Positions 17,819-26,334 of a stretch of DNA of 64,000 nucleotides are shown here, in pieces (the stretch's first letter is position 1; each line of letters opens with the position of its first letter). The notes beneath the pieces are model-generated. The model did no database searches. It was given only the letters and a program-made list of their open reading frames with translations, and was not told where the DNA came from. The translations under genes and the position numbers were made by a program. Source of the stretch: Sandaracinaceae bacterium (GTDB lineage Bacteria; Myxococcota_A; Polyangia; Polyangiales; Houyiibacteriaceae); NCBI GenBank assembly GCA_020633055.1, contig JACKEJ010000004.1, positions 1,054,001 to 1,118,000 on the forward strand. The letters are read 5' to 3'.

Positions 17819-19984
17819 ATGCCGACGTCATCGAGCCAGACCGCTTTATTCGAGAGAGTGGATCCGACCACGGTGACGAGCCTGTTCAGCGGGGGTCAGG
17901 TGCGGATCCTGGTGCACGGCCACGTGGTCTACGAATACCAGGAGGACGACCTGACCCACCGAGATCTGGCCGTCATAGGGCTCCGGAGGATCGGCCTTCG
18001 AGGCAAGCGCATTGCGATGGTGTGCCGCGTGAGCGAGTCGGAGGTCACGCGAGTGCGTCGACGCTACGAGAAGGGCGGCACGGCCGGTCTGGTGCGCGCG
18101 CCAACGCGCGAAGGGCTTTCACCGCTGAGCGCGGAGGAGCGCTCGCGCGCCATCGCGATGCGAAGCGCCGGGGCATCACTGGACACCGTGGCGCGGACGA
18201 TGCGGCTGTCCCTGCCGCGCGTCATCGCGACGCTCGACGCGGAGGGATTGGGGTCCGTGGGGCGCGGTCATCGCTTGCGCACCCACCTCCCGGCGCAGCT
18301 TCCTCTGACGTCGGTGGAGCCTGAGCCGAGCCCCGCGGACGAGCCTGCCGCCGAGCCCGAGACGCGTCCTGCGCGCGATGCGGAGGACGACGAAGAGCTG
18401 CGCCCCGGCATGCCGCTCGCGGCGGGGACCGAGCACCGCTCGCAGTACGCAGGCCTGGTGCTGCTGACGAGCACGCTGTGCGACTTGGGCATCGTCCCGG
18501 CGCTGAAAGTGGCCTCGGCCAAGCGCTCGGACAAGGCGGTGTACTCGGCGCCGACCATCGCGATGACCCTCTGCGCGGGCATCGCGGCGGGGTACCACTC
18601 GCTCGAGTCTCTGCACGAGCGCGATGCGTACGGGCTCGGGGTGGTGCTCGGCACCGAGCGATGCCCGAGCGTGCGGACGATGCATCGCGCGCTCACCCAG
18701 ATGACGGCCACTTATGATCGCGTCGCGCTGCACGGCGAGCTCGCGCGCCACCTTGCCCGCCGCGCTCCGATGGACGTCCGCGTCTTCGGTGTCGACATCC
18801 ACTTCAAGACGTACACAGGCAAGGAGCGCATCGACAAGGGCTGGAACAGCAAGCGCCGCCTCGCCGAGAAGGGCCTCGCCGACGTGGTGGTCACCGACGC
18901 GATGGGTCGTGCCTGGTTCCGCGAGCCGGTCCCCGCGGGCAGCCACCTCTCGGCCTGTCTCGGCCCGATGGCCGAGCAGCTGCGCGTGGCGCTTCCGGAG
19001 ACGACCGTCGTACTCGTGTCCGACCGAGGTGGCTTCGACTTCGATGTGCTCGAGAAGCTGAACGCGACCGGCGTGAAGTACATCGCCTGGGTGCCGGCCT
19101 CCGTGAATCTCCCCGACCTCGCGACCATCGCGCCAGCGCAGGATGGCATCGGCGGTGCGGTCTTCGAGCACCCGCGCATGACGCACGCGAGCCGGCTCAT
19201 CGTGCAGCGCGACGGCGACAAGCTGCTTCCGCTCTGCACGAACGTCGACACGAGCATGGATGTCGTGGAGGTCGTCGAGACGCTCCGCGCGCTGCGCGGC
19301 ATGCAGGAGAACTCCTTCAAGTCGGGACGGCAGCGTGCCGGCATCGACCAACTCTCCGACCGTGGCAAAGCAACGCGTGCCCCCGACGACCGCATCATCG
19401 ACAACCCGGAGTACGTGCGCTTGAAGGAAGAGCTCGAGCAGCTCAACGAGACGGTCTCGGAGATCGAGTCATGCCCAGAGCGCTGCACCCAACGCGGCAA
19501 GTGGACGAGCGAGTACGTCGTCGCGCACCTTCGACAACAGACCACACAGAAGCAGATCCGTGACGTCCCCGCTCGCGTCGAGCGATGCGCCGTCGAGCCC
19601 GACGCCCAGCGTGCTTGGCTCTGCACCACCAAGCGCGACCTCGTGGTGCCCATGCGCTACCTCGTCGACAACGCCGTGCGCGACCTCGTCGACCGCCTCG
19701 GGGACGCGCTCTCCTCGACCGACCGTGAGCACGATGCCTCGACGCGCGCGCGAACCCTGATGGCCCTCCTGCAGGCCCCCGGGACGCTCCGCTTCGAGAA
19801 GCGCCACGTCGTCGTCACCATCGAGCTGCCGCTCCCGCCCGCGCCGCACGCGCGGATCGCACAGGCCCTCGAGGCCATGGATGAACTGCAACCGCGCTTC
19901 ACGGATGGCGTGCGCACCGTCCGCTTCCGCCTCGCGCCCAGGGTCACGTGTGGCTCGATCCCCCTCGCCCCGAGCCCGTCGTGA
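17819..19984 (+). CDS. DDE transposase of the inner transposon
   Basis: A 721-residue protein. Residues 45-130 form helix-turn-helix DNA-binding modules (DLAVIGLRRIGLRGKRIAM; a second at EERSRAIAMRSAGASLDTV), followed by an acidic Pro-rich linker and then a predicted RNase-H-like catalytic domain: first Asp in FGVDIHFKT, second in VLVSDRGGFDFDVL, and the Glu most likely in MQENSFK. A coiled-coil-like segment follows (RLKEELEQLNETVSEIE). This is the only gene of the element, ends 48 bp before its right end, and looks intact. I cannot place it confidently in a named IS family; the length and QENxFK motif recall large myxobacterial and actinobacterial unclassified transposases. Confidence 0.85.
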   Translation: MPTSSSQTALFERVDPTTVTSLFSGGQVRILVHGHVVYEYQEDDLTHRDLAVIGLRRIGLRGKRIAMVCRVSESEVTRVRRRYEKGGTAGLVRAPTREGLSPLSAEERSRAIAMRSAGASLDTVARTMRLSLPRVIATLDAEGLGSVGRGHRLRTHLPAQLPLTSVEPEPSPADEPAAEPETRPARDAEDDEELRPGMPLAAGTEHRSQYAGLVLLTSTLCDLGIVPALKVASAKRSDKAVYSAPTIAMTLCAGIAAGYHSLESLHERDAYGLGVVLGTERCPSVRTMHRALTQMTATYDRVALHGELARHLARRAPMDVRVFGVDIHFKTYTGKERIDKGWNSKRRLAEKGLADVVVTDAMGRAWFREPVPAGSHLSACLGPMAEQLRVALPETTVVLVSDRGGFDFDVLEKLNATGVKYIAWVPASVNLPDLATIAPAQDGIGGAVFEHPRMTHASRLIVQRDGDKLLPLCTNVDTSMDVVEVVETLRALRGMQENSFKSGRQRAGIDQLSDRGKATRAPDDRIIDNPEYVRLKEELEQLNETVSEIESCPERCTQRGKWTSEYVVAHLRQQTTQKQIRDVPARVERCAVEPDAQRAWLCTTKRDLVVPMRYLVDNAVRDLVDRLGDALSSTDREHDASTRARTLMALLQAPGTLRFEKRHVVVTIELPLPPAPHARIAQALEAMDELQPRFTDGVRTVRFRLAPRVTCGSIPLAPSPS

Positions 19985-20010
19985 AAATGCCATTCGGGCG
20001 GTCGACGAAG

Positions 20011-20032
20011 CCGGGGGGTGTCAAGACCTCAG
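20011..20032. repeat. Right terminal inverted repeat of inner transposon
   Basis: Inverse of 17712-17733 with one mismatch; immediately followed by the second AGAAT copy. Confidence 0.92.
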
Positions 20033-20037
20033 AGAAT
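20033..20037. repeat. Right 5-bp target-site duplication (AGAAT)
   Basis: Matches 17707-17711. Confidence 0.9.
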
Positions 20038-21048
20038 CAGGCGGTCTCTGCGTTCCGGACGCTTGACTCGCACCTCCGAGAGTCCGAGTCCGTAGCGAGG
20101 GTTCTTCGCGTCGCGAAACGTCTCCTCAATTGTGAATCGCCGGCCGTACATCGCTACGATCTGGCTGGCGGTCAGGTCAGTGCGGTTTGTGGCCAGGCAC
20201 CAGGGGTCCTTCATGTCCTTGGCCTTCACCGTGACGATGCCCGCGACGGGGTGCTCCTGAGTGGTCAGCGTCACGTTCTTCCACAGCCGCGCACGCCCCT
20301 CGGTCGAGACGAGCTTGGAGGCGGCCTGGAGCGGCTTGTTGGACACTCGGACCTTGATGTCCTTGCGAAAGCGGATGACGAAGTGCCAGCGCTGCTCGCT
20401 CAGGAAGTCGTAGAGAGCGGTGCCACCGAAGCCACGGTCGGCCACGATGGTGACGCGAACATCGTCTGGGATCGCGGAGCGTAGGCGAAGCAGCAACGTG
20501 TCCTCGGCGTCGATGCGGCCTCCGTCGCTCAGCTCTGCGCTCGAAACGGTCTTCCAGCAGAGCGGCGTGGCGCGGCCGTGCGACGTGATGACGTTGGCGG
20601 CGATGACGCTGTGACCGTCGTGTGCGTACTCGGTCCAGTCGAGCGCAACGATGACGTCCTTTCGCTCGCCGAGCACGAAGCGCGTCCAAGGTACGTCGAG
20701 CTGCTCAAGCTGCAGCTTGGGGTTCGACAGCAGGCGGTCCACCTGTTTGGTCGCGTGCTTCGGGTCGAGCCCCTGCGAAGTCGCGAGCGCTGCGCCGATG
20801 ACCGCCACGCCCAGCGAACCCGCCTGCATGACCCCCAGCACCCCGTCCGCGAGCGAGCCCTCGAGCTTGGCGTGGAGCTCATTGTCTGTCGCCTGGCCGA
20901 CCATCGAGCGCACTCTAGCCAAAGACACTCCCCCTGTGGTCTCGGATCGACCTGCCTTCCGCTGCCCGGCAGTCGCCGAACAGTCACGCGTCTCAGGCTC
21001 TTGAGGGTAGGCCAGTTTCGTCGGGGAGGCAGGCTTCGAGGTCTTCAT
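20033..21048 (-). pseudogene. IS4-family transposase, N-terminal and catalytic part
   Basis: The first 338 codons of the interrupted transposase. The DDE residues are visible: Asp in VALDWTEY, Asp in IVADRGFGG and Glu in RRFTIEETFRDAK, with a perfect IS4 signature Y-x2-R-x3-E-x6-K. The frame runs into the inner element and stops at 20029. With the C-terminal part at 17463-17711 the ancestral protein would be 419 residues. All catalytic residues are intact, so the insertion is the only visible defect. Confidence 0.88.
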
Positions 21049-21132
21049 AGCCCTTGAAACAAGCCTCGTGGCGCAAAATTCCCGACCCGCGGCGATATGT
21101 GCTCATGTGCGTGCGATGCGGGGATCCCTCAG

Positions 21133-22063
21133 GTTTAACACCACACTTCATTCTCCCACAAACGAGTACGATATCTCGGCTCGAAGCCCGTACGGAGATC
21201 TACAGATTGTTCGCAAGAATCCGCGACTAGTTGTCGCAAACTTGCATACCACGGATGCGGCATTCGACTGCGCGCTACAAGGCTTGCCGCCGCATGGAAT
21301 TCGAAGTCGGGTTGATGCTCTAACACACGTGCTCGATACCATCGTTTCAGATGCCGGGGATGACCCGGAGAGGCCGACGCTCGCAGTCCTTCCAGAACTG
21401 TCGATTCCGCGAGATTGGCGATTCACGATAGTGAACTATCTTGCGAAAAACAACGTTGGTGTCGTTGCGGGCATCGAGTACGCACATCTGGGTGGCAAGC
21501 GAGTTGTCAACGAAGCAATTGCGGTCATACCGACGGGATACAGTACCGTTGCAGCGTGCGCCTGGAGCAAGCGATTCGCGGCGTCACATGAAGAGACACT
21601 CATTCGCTCGAAAGGCTTGCGCCTGGTCCCGCGCTCGGCGCCCTATGACGGCGGGGCGTCCTTGAAGTGTCAGTTCGGTCGGCTTGGATGTCTCATATGT
21701 AGCGAAATACTTGAAGTGAACAGAGTTTCGAATCTATTCGGAAGGGTCGACGTTGTGTGCGTACCAGCGTGGAACCAGGACACGATGTCATTCGATCACC
21801 TTGTTCAATCCACTGCAATGATGCTCCATGCCTATGTCGCTGTTGCGAACAACAGTGAACACTCTGACTGCCGAGTGCGCTCGCCACGAAAGGACTCTTG
21901 GGCACGTGACGATGCTCGACTGATACTGCGTCAGCGAAATGGGATGGTTTCGGCGATCCTCGAGCTGCAGTCTCTCACGCAATTTCATGGCGCGGGGCCG
22001 CTTGGGACCATGGTTGAGCCGGAATGGAAACCTCTTCCGCCAGGGTATCCAGTCGGGCGATAG
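21133..22063 (+). pseudogene. Nitrilase (C-N hydrolase) domain, probably the C-terminal half of a broken RT-nitrilase gene
   Basis: The frame is open from inside the IS end (GTG 21068 or ATG 21116 could serve as starts) and encodes a carbon-nitrogen hydrolase domain of about 300 residues. The triad is present: Glu in VLPELS, Lys in CAWSKRF, Cys in GCLICSEI. A short non-nitrilase stretch (FNTTLHSPTNEY) precedes it, as expected of an interior cut. GC is clearly lower than the chromosome, like the fragment at 16999-17427, and both read rightwards across the IS. In DRT type 1 systems a reverse transcriptase is fused to a C-terminal nitrilase, so I infer that these are the two ends of one gene. 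It could alternatively be a stand-alone nitrilase expressed from the IS end. Confidence 0.6.
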
Positions 22064-22233
22064 GGTCCCAGTAGTGTTGACGCGGTCCTCCTGACCGTCC
22101 GGAGTCACCCCAGAACGATGTGCCCCAGCGCGCCCGGGTTCTGCCGGGAATGCCGCGCATGCTAGTCCATGCATATCCACGAGCTCTCCGGTGGATAGTC
22201 CTCCAGCTGCGAACCTACACTCCCTGTTCTGCC

Positions 22234-23619
22234 ATGCCCGCAACCCCGACTTCCCGGGCTGCCCTCGCCCGGTTGCTCCAGTCCCCGGACTTTCAACGCT
22301 TCGAAGCCGAGCTCGCGCGCGTATCCGCGTTCCACGTGTTGGGCATCGAGCGGCGGGAGCTGAGTCATGCGGCGCTGTTGGGGTGGTTGCTGAACCCGCG
22401 GGGTCATCACGGGCTGGGGACGGTGCCGTTGCGCAGCTTCCTGATGCTGGCGTGTGGGCTGGGGGACGGGACGGCGTCGGGGCCCGACGCGGTGGAGATC
22501 GACGGGCTGGACCTGCACAGCGCGCAGGTGGAGCTGGAGGTCGCGGTGCGCGTGCCCGGGAGCGAGCGGGCGCGGCGGGTGGACGTGCTGGTGACGCTGC
22601 CGCTCGGGGACGGGTCGCGGGCGGTGCTGGTGGTGGAGTACAAGGTCGACGCGGCGGAGACCGACGACCAGACGGTGGACTACGCGGCGTGGGCCAGCGC
22701 GGAGACGGTCGCGCACGGGTGGCCCAGCGAGCCGCTCTTGGTGTACCTCTGCCCCGGTCAGGGTCAGCCCGCGAGCGACCGCTTCGTGGTGGTGGACTAC
22801 GACGCCTACCTGCCCTGGCTGGACGAGCTGCGCGAGCGGCGCCCATCGCCCACCGCCGCGTTCTTGCTGGCCGAGTTTCGCGCGTGCCTGGGGCTGCGCG
22901 CGGACGTGCAGGACGAGCGTCAGGCCGCGCTGCTCACGCGTGTGGTCGAGTCCGAGGGCGAGGCCATCGAGGCGCTGCGTCGGTGTTCGGCGGCGCTCCC
23001 CGAGCTGCACGCCGCGGTGGCGCGGCACCGGGACGCGCTCAACGCGCTGGGCCTGTTCCAGTCGCGGCAGTCCAAGGGCTACTCCGCGTACGTGTCCGCG
23101 TTCCGTGAGGCCCTCCGGCAGCGGCTGGACCCCGCCACCTGGCACGTGGGGGGTGGCGAGGGGAGCTTGGTCGCCATCTACCGGCCCACCAGCGCTGCGC
23201 TGCACGAGGCCACCGGCCTCACGCTCGGGCTGACGTCGGCCATCCGCGTGCACGTCGCCATGGAGCGCCCGCGGCGCGAACGGACCCGCGCTGTGCTGGA
23301 GGTCATCGGCAACCACCCGCAGCTGGACGCGGTAGACAGCCGCAAGCTGCGCGAGCACCTGGCCCGCGACCTGCGCACCCGCTTCCGCGACCGCTTCGAC
23401 CAAGACGCGCGCGGGATGATCGTCGGGGCCTTCGTGCTGCCCGCCCCCGGCATCGCCAGCCCGGCCGACGACACGGAGGCGCGCGTGGCCGGGCTCGCGG
23501 GAGAGCTGGCGGCGACGGCCGAGCGCGTGCGCGACCTGGGGGATGCGCTCAGCGCGTGGACGGAGGTGTTCCGGGCGGCGGTGGGGGACCCGCACGCGGT
23601 GGTCCGCGACGCGCAGTGA
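22234..23619 (+). CDS. PD-(D/E)XK nuclease superfamily protein (PF14281-like)
   Basis: A 461-residue predicted nuclease. The N-terminal ELSHAALLGWLLNPRGHHG motif and the core RVDVLVTLP followed by LVVEYKVDAAE and QTVDYA match the PDDEXK_4 family, with Asp, Glu-Tyr-Lys and the downstream Gln/Tyr motif all present. The C-terminal 250 residues are Arg-rich and helical. Such proteins occur in restriction-like and abortive-infection loci. ATG 22234 is chosen because homologous sequence starts right after it; a TACACT box lies 12 nt upstream and there is no Shine-Dalgarno sequence. It is the first of three same-strand genes directly downstream of the broken RT-nitrilase. Confidence 0.82.
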   Translation: MPATPTSRAALARLLQSPDFQRFEAELARVSAFHVLGIERRELSHAALLGWLLNPRGHHGLGTVPLRSFLMLACGLGDGTASGPDAVEIDGLDLHSAQVELEVAVRVPGSERARRVDVLVTLPLGDGSRAVLVVEYKVDAAETDDQTVDYAAWASAETVAHGWPSEPLLVYLCPGQGQPASDRFVVVDYDAYLPWLDELRERRPSPTAAFLLAEFRACLGLRADVQDERQAALLTRVVESEGEAIEALRRCSAALPELHAAVARHRDALNALGLFQSRQSKGYSAYVSAFREALRQRLDPATWHVGGGEGSLVAIYRPTSAALHEATGLTLGLTSAIRVHVAMERPRRERTRAVLEVIGNHPQLDAVDSRKLREHLARDLRTRFRDRFDQDARGMIVGAFVLPAPGIASPADDTEARVAGLAGELAATAERVRDLGDALSAWTEVFRAAVGDPHAVVRDAQ

Positions 23620-23658
23620 CAGCTCCGCAGAGAAGCTGCAGACTCTGACATCACCCCG

Positions 23659-24669
23659 ATGAAGGAGACCCTGACTGGCAAGGTTGAAGTCGAAGTGCGG
23701 GAGCCGTACGTCCAGAGGTTCGAGGAGCCTCGGCAAGCCCTGACGACGGTAGCCGCTTGGTCCTGGGTGCGGGCATCGGTGGCGTTTCGAGTCGGCGACG
23801 TGGACGTGGTTCGACTGATCCAGGGGACCTCTGACGACGTGAACCTCCGTGCTTGGGTCCAGCGCACTTGGCAGCTCCTCTGGGACTTGAGAGGGCCCGG
23901 TCGCCGGCACGTGTTCTTCGAAGGCGAGGCCGACCGGTGGGTCGAGTTCCACCACCACGACGCTGGCGTCAGCATCCAAACCGAGAGAGGCGTGGTGGCA
24001 GTCTGTGATCACGGCGACTTGGTCTCCGCGATCGAGGCCATGCATGCGTCGGTTCGGACCGAGCTCGAGGCCTGTGGAGAGGGCGGTCAGTGCTGGTGGC
24101 AGGACGCCTACGACGTGCTCGACCCGGGCTGGATCGACCTCGACGACGACGCCTTCTTCGCTTCGAGGCAAAGTTGGCGTGTTGGAGGCCCCTTCTTCTA
24201 CGCGAAGCTTGCGTCGCCCGACCTCGGCGCGGTCGAGCAGGCCCTCGCGTCGCTCCGTACTTGCGAGCGATGGCCCCCGGTGAAGACCGGTGAACCGTCT
24301 TCGTCCCGCTGGGTCTGGGAGGTGGCTGGCCTGGAGCGCCGGGCTGGCTTCTACTTCCTCTCCGCGGACGGGTCCATCGCGTTCCCAGGACGGCAGGTCG
24401 CACGCGCGTGCCAACTGCCCAACGAGGAGGCAGACGCGCTGTGGCCGACTGGCCCGTGCCCAACCCCGCAAGCGCGCTCGTTTCTCAGGGGCTTGGTCGC
24501 GCTCGTCCAGCAGCTGGCTGGTGCGACCACCATCACGTCTGCGGCCCTCTACGAAGAAGGCACGGCGGGCCCTCGATGTGTCGTCGAACCCGGTTGGGTC
24601 TACGTCTACGCGTGGGCCGAAGTGGGTGAGCCAACGACCGACCGTCACTTCCATCGCGTCTCACTCTGA
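23659..24669 (+). CDS. Protein of unknown function between two predicted nucleases
   Basis: Three hundred and thirty-six residues, soluble, rich in Trp (for example QCWWQDAYD, SWVRASVAF) and acidic residues (IDLDDDAFF), with no signal peptide. No domain recognised. It starts 39 bp after the first PD-(D/E)XK gene and ends 32 bp before the second, all same strand, so it may belong to the same defence-type unit. Confidence 0.7.
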   Translation: MKETLTGKVEVEVREPYVQRFEEPRQALTTVAAWSWVRASVAFRVGDVDVVRLIQGTSDDVNLRAWVQRTWQLLWDLRGPGRRHVFFEGEADRWVEFHHHDAGVSIQTERGVVAVCDHGDLVSAIEAMHASVRTELEACGEGGQCWWQDAYDVLDPGWIDLDDDAFFASRQSWRVGGPFFYAKLASPDLGAVEQALASLRTCERWPPVKTGEPSSSRWVWEVAGLERRAGFYFLSADGSIAFPGRQVARACQLPNEEADALWPTGPCPTPQARSFLRGLVALVQQLAGATTITSAALYEEGTAGPRCVVEPGWVYVYAWAEVGEPTTDRHFHRVSL

Positions 24670-24689
24670 ACGATGGGAACCTGCGTGTG

Positions 24690-24695
24690 TATCCT
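24690..24695 (+). promoter_or_regulatory. TANNNT box 6 nt before the 24702 start
   Basis: TATCCT followed by six bases and ATG; identical box and spacing precede the gene at 60084. Confidence 0.4.
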
Positions 24696-24701
24696 CCGCA
24701 C

Positions 24702-25589
24702 ATGAGCGAGCCCGACCTCGGTCCGCAGTACAAAGGGGACAACGCGTTCAAGCGCCGGGCGCGGCTGCACCAGTCGCGGTTCCGCGTGGAGCAGCTGGGC
24801 CTCCTCGCGTATCGCGACTTCGGGAACCGGCTGGTCACCGCCGACGCGCTCGCGGGTCGGAACTTCTACACCGCCTGGCCCGGGCTCTTCGACGCCGTGA
24901 CCGCACGCTACGAGGCGGGCGACACACGCTTGTACTGGGACATGCTGCGCAGCGAGCACATGCCGTTCAACCTGTTCGTGCCGCTTCGTGACGAGCGCGC
25001 GCTGCTCGAAGCGTGGGTGCACCGCGTGACGGACGAGCGGCCGCGCCATGTCCGACGCGTAGAGGTCGAGTTCGCGCCCGCGCCCAAGTCGGCGTACCTC
25101 GACGACAGCACGTCGTTCGACGCGTTCGTCGAGTACGAGCGTGAGGACGGCGGCAGCGGCGGTGTGGGCGTCGAGGTGAAGTACACGGAAGGCGAGTACC
25201 CCTACGGCAAGCAAGAGCAGCGCCGGATGTTCTCGGACGCGTCACCGTACCACCACGTGCACGCACGCTCGGGCATGTACGTGGTGGGGTCCATCCCCAC
25301 ATTGCGCACCGAGCGCTTCAAGCAGGTCTGGCGCAATCACTTGCTGGGAGAAGCGATGGTGCAGCGCGGCGAGCTGGCACGCTTCACCTCGGTCACGATC
25401 TTTCCGGCAGGGAACGAGCACTTCGTTCGAGTGATGAAGGAGTATCCGCTGTTGCTGCGCCCGGAGATGCGTGCGCGCGTGGTGGCGCAGACGTTCGACG
25501 AGTTCCTGGAGGTGCTGGGCAGCGCCGGCGGGAGCGATCGCGTGGCACCATGGCTCGCCTATCTGCGCCGCCGCTACGCGCACCCGTAG
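24702..25589 (+). CDS. PGN_0703-like PD-(D/E)XK restriction-type nuclease
   Basis: A 295-residue protein. DMLRSEHMPFNLFVPL near residue 85 corresponds to the family's SSQxxxFNxF segment; FDAFVEYERED then VGVEVKYTEGE supplies the Asp and Glu-Val-Lys of a PD-(D/E)XK core, followed by a conserved-looking YGKQEQRRMF. Family members are putative restriction endonucleases. ATG 24702 is preferred over an in-frame ATG 15 bp upstream because of the TATCCT box at 24690 and the downstream homology. No methyltransferase partner is seen nearby. Confidence 0.8.
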   Translation: MSEPDLGPQYKGDNAFKRRARLHQSRFRVEQLGLLAYRDFGNRLVTADALAGRNFYTAWPGLFDAVTARYEAGDTRLYWDMLRSEHMPFNLFVPLRDERALLEAWVHRVTDERPRHVRRVEVEFAPAPKSAYLDDSTSFDAFVEYEREDGGSGGVGVEVKYTEGEYPYGKQEQRRMFSDASPYHHVHARSGMYVVGSIPTLRTERFKQVWRNHLLGEAMVQRGELARFTSVTIFPAGNEHFVRVMKEYPLLLRPEMRARVVAQTFDEFLEVLGSAGGSDRVAPWLAYLRRRYAHP

Positions 25590-25751
25590 CTCACGGCTCC
25601 GGCCGGAACGCGGCTTGCTGCCGAGGGAGCCCCCACGGCGCGTTCGACGCTGCCACGGCGCCGCTCGTGTGGCACTCCTCGCGCCAACGGCAACGCAGCG
25701 GGGAGTGGCGGAACGTGAGCACGAAGGCAGCGGCTGAGCGATTCGAGGTGG

Positions 25752-26159
25752 TCAGGCGTGGTCGTACGGCCAGTCGAGGACAGTCGGCTCTCGACAGCCA
25801 TGAGTCCACGCGGCTCGCTCAGCCGCCTGGAGCTCCGCGACCTCCTGTTGCCCGCCGGCGACTTCGCGCCATCGATCGTGGCGCCTCAGCCACTTGAGGC
25901 GCCGGCGCCTCGCGGCACACGGAGGGCATCGCACGGCACCCCGACGCAGCATCTTGAACGGTATGCGCGCGACCTCGAGTAGGTGCTGCTGCATCTCGGG
26001 CGTCACGGTGACCAAAGTAGGGCAGGCGCCGCAGGAAACTCGAAAGGCCAGATAGTGCGTAAAGCCGTCGAGTTCGCGGAAGCCGTCGATGATCACCGCG
26101 TGATCGATCGGAACGCGGCCCCCGCTCGCGCCGTCCTCCGCTGCTCCAGCTCGTGCCAT
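25752..26159 (-). CDS. Small zinc-ribbon-type protein
   Basis: A 135-residue basic protein. Two Cys pairs (CGAC and CPPC) about 34 residues apart bracket TPEMQQHLLEVARIPFKMLRRG, the arrangement of the probable zinc-ribbon family where a CxxC, an EQ-type helix and a second CxxC-R/K pattern occur. It may bind zinc and possibly nucleic acid. The N-terminal boundary is uncertain; ATG 26159 removes a low-quality extension of about 50 residues. Confidence 0.5.
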   Translation of the reverse strand: MARAGAAEDGASGGRVPIDHAVIIDGFRELDGFTHYLAFRVSCGACPTLVTVTPEMQQHLLEVARIPFKMLRRGAVRCPPCAARRRRLKWLRRHDRWREVAGGQQEVAELQAAERAAWTHGCREPTVLDWPYDHA

Positions 26160-26322
26160 CGTCGAGTTGGTCTGGGTCGCTCGGGCCACGGCGTCAAGTG
26201 TCACAGCGCGTGGGGTGAGCCCGATCGTGCACGGGCTTGTGCGCACGCCGTCCTGGCAGGAGACGAGCTCGCGAGCCGCGGAGTTGGAACGCTGTAGGCC
26301 CACCGGAGCCAACCGACCCTGC

Positions 26323-26328
26323 TAGATT
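26323..26328 (+). promoter_or_regulatory. TANNNT box 6 nt before the 26335 start
   Basis: TAGATT then CCGCCC then ATG; no Shine-Dalgarno sequence. Confidence 0.35.
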
Positions 26329-26334
26329 CCGCCC

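Larger units (their letters stand above)
17712..20032 (+). mobile_element. 2.3-kb DDE transposon inserted in the IS4-family transposase gene
   Basis: A 2321-bp element with 22-bp terminal inverted repeats at 17712-17733 and 20011-20032, identical but for one base, with shared core GTCTTGACACCCCCCGG. It is flanked by 5-bp duplications AGAAT (17707-17711 and 20033-20037). Excising it with one duplicate restores an uninterrupted transposase frame, so the boundaries are exact. It carries one gene, transcribed rightwards. Confidence 0.95.
17424..21132 (-). mobile_element. IS4-family (IS10-like) insertion sequence, interrupted by a second transposon
   Basis: The ends are CTGAACCAACCCCTCAT (17424-17440) and, inverted, CTGAGGGATCCCCGCAT (21116-21132). 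They match each other at 12 of 17 positions and resemble the IS10 end (CTGA..GATCCCC.CAT). Removing the inner element and one target duplication leaves about 1.38 kb with one transposase of 419 codons, a typical IS4-family size. The 9-bp flanks (17415-17423 and 21133-21141) are not duplicates, which suggests a deletion next to the element after insertion. Confidence 0.75.

Noticed and set aside
22162..24654. Long 830-codon minus-strand frame across the two plus-strand genes of the nuclease unit
   Set aside because: It is antisense to recognised PD-(D/E)XK motifs and reads as low-complexity Arg/His-rich shadow.
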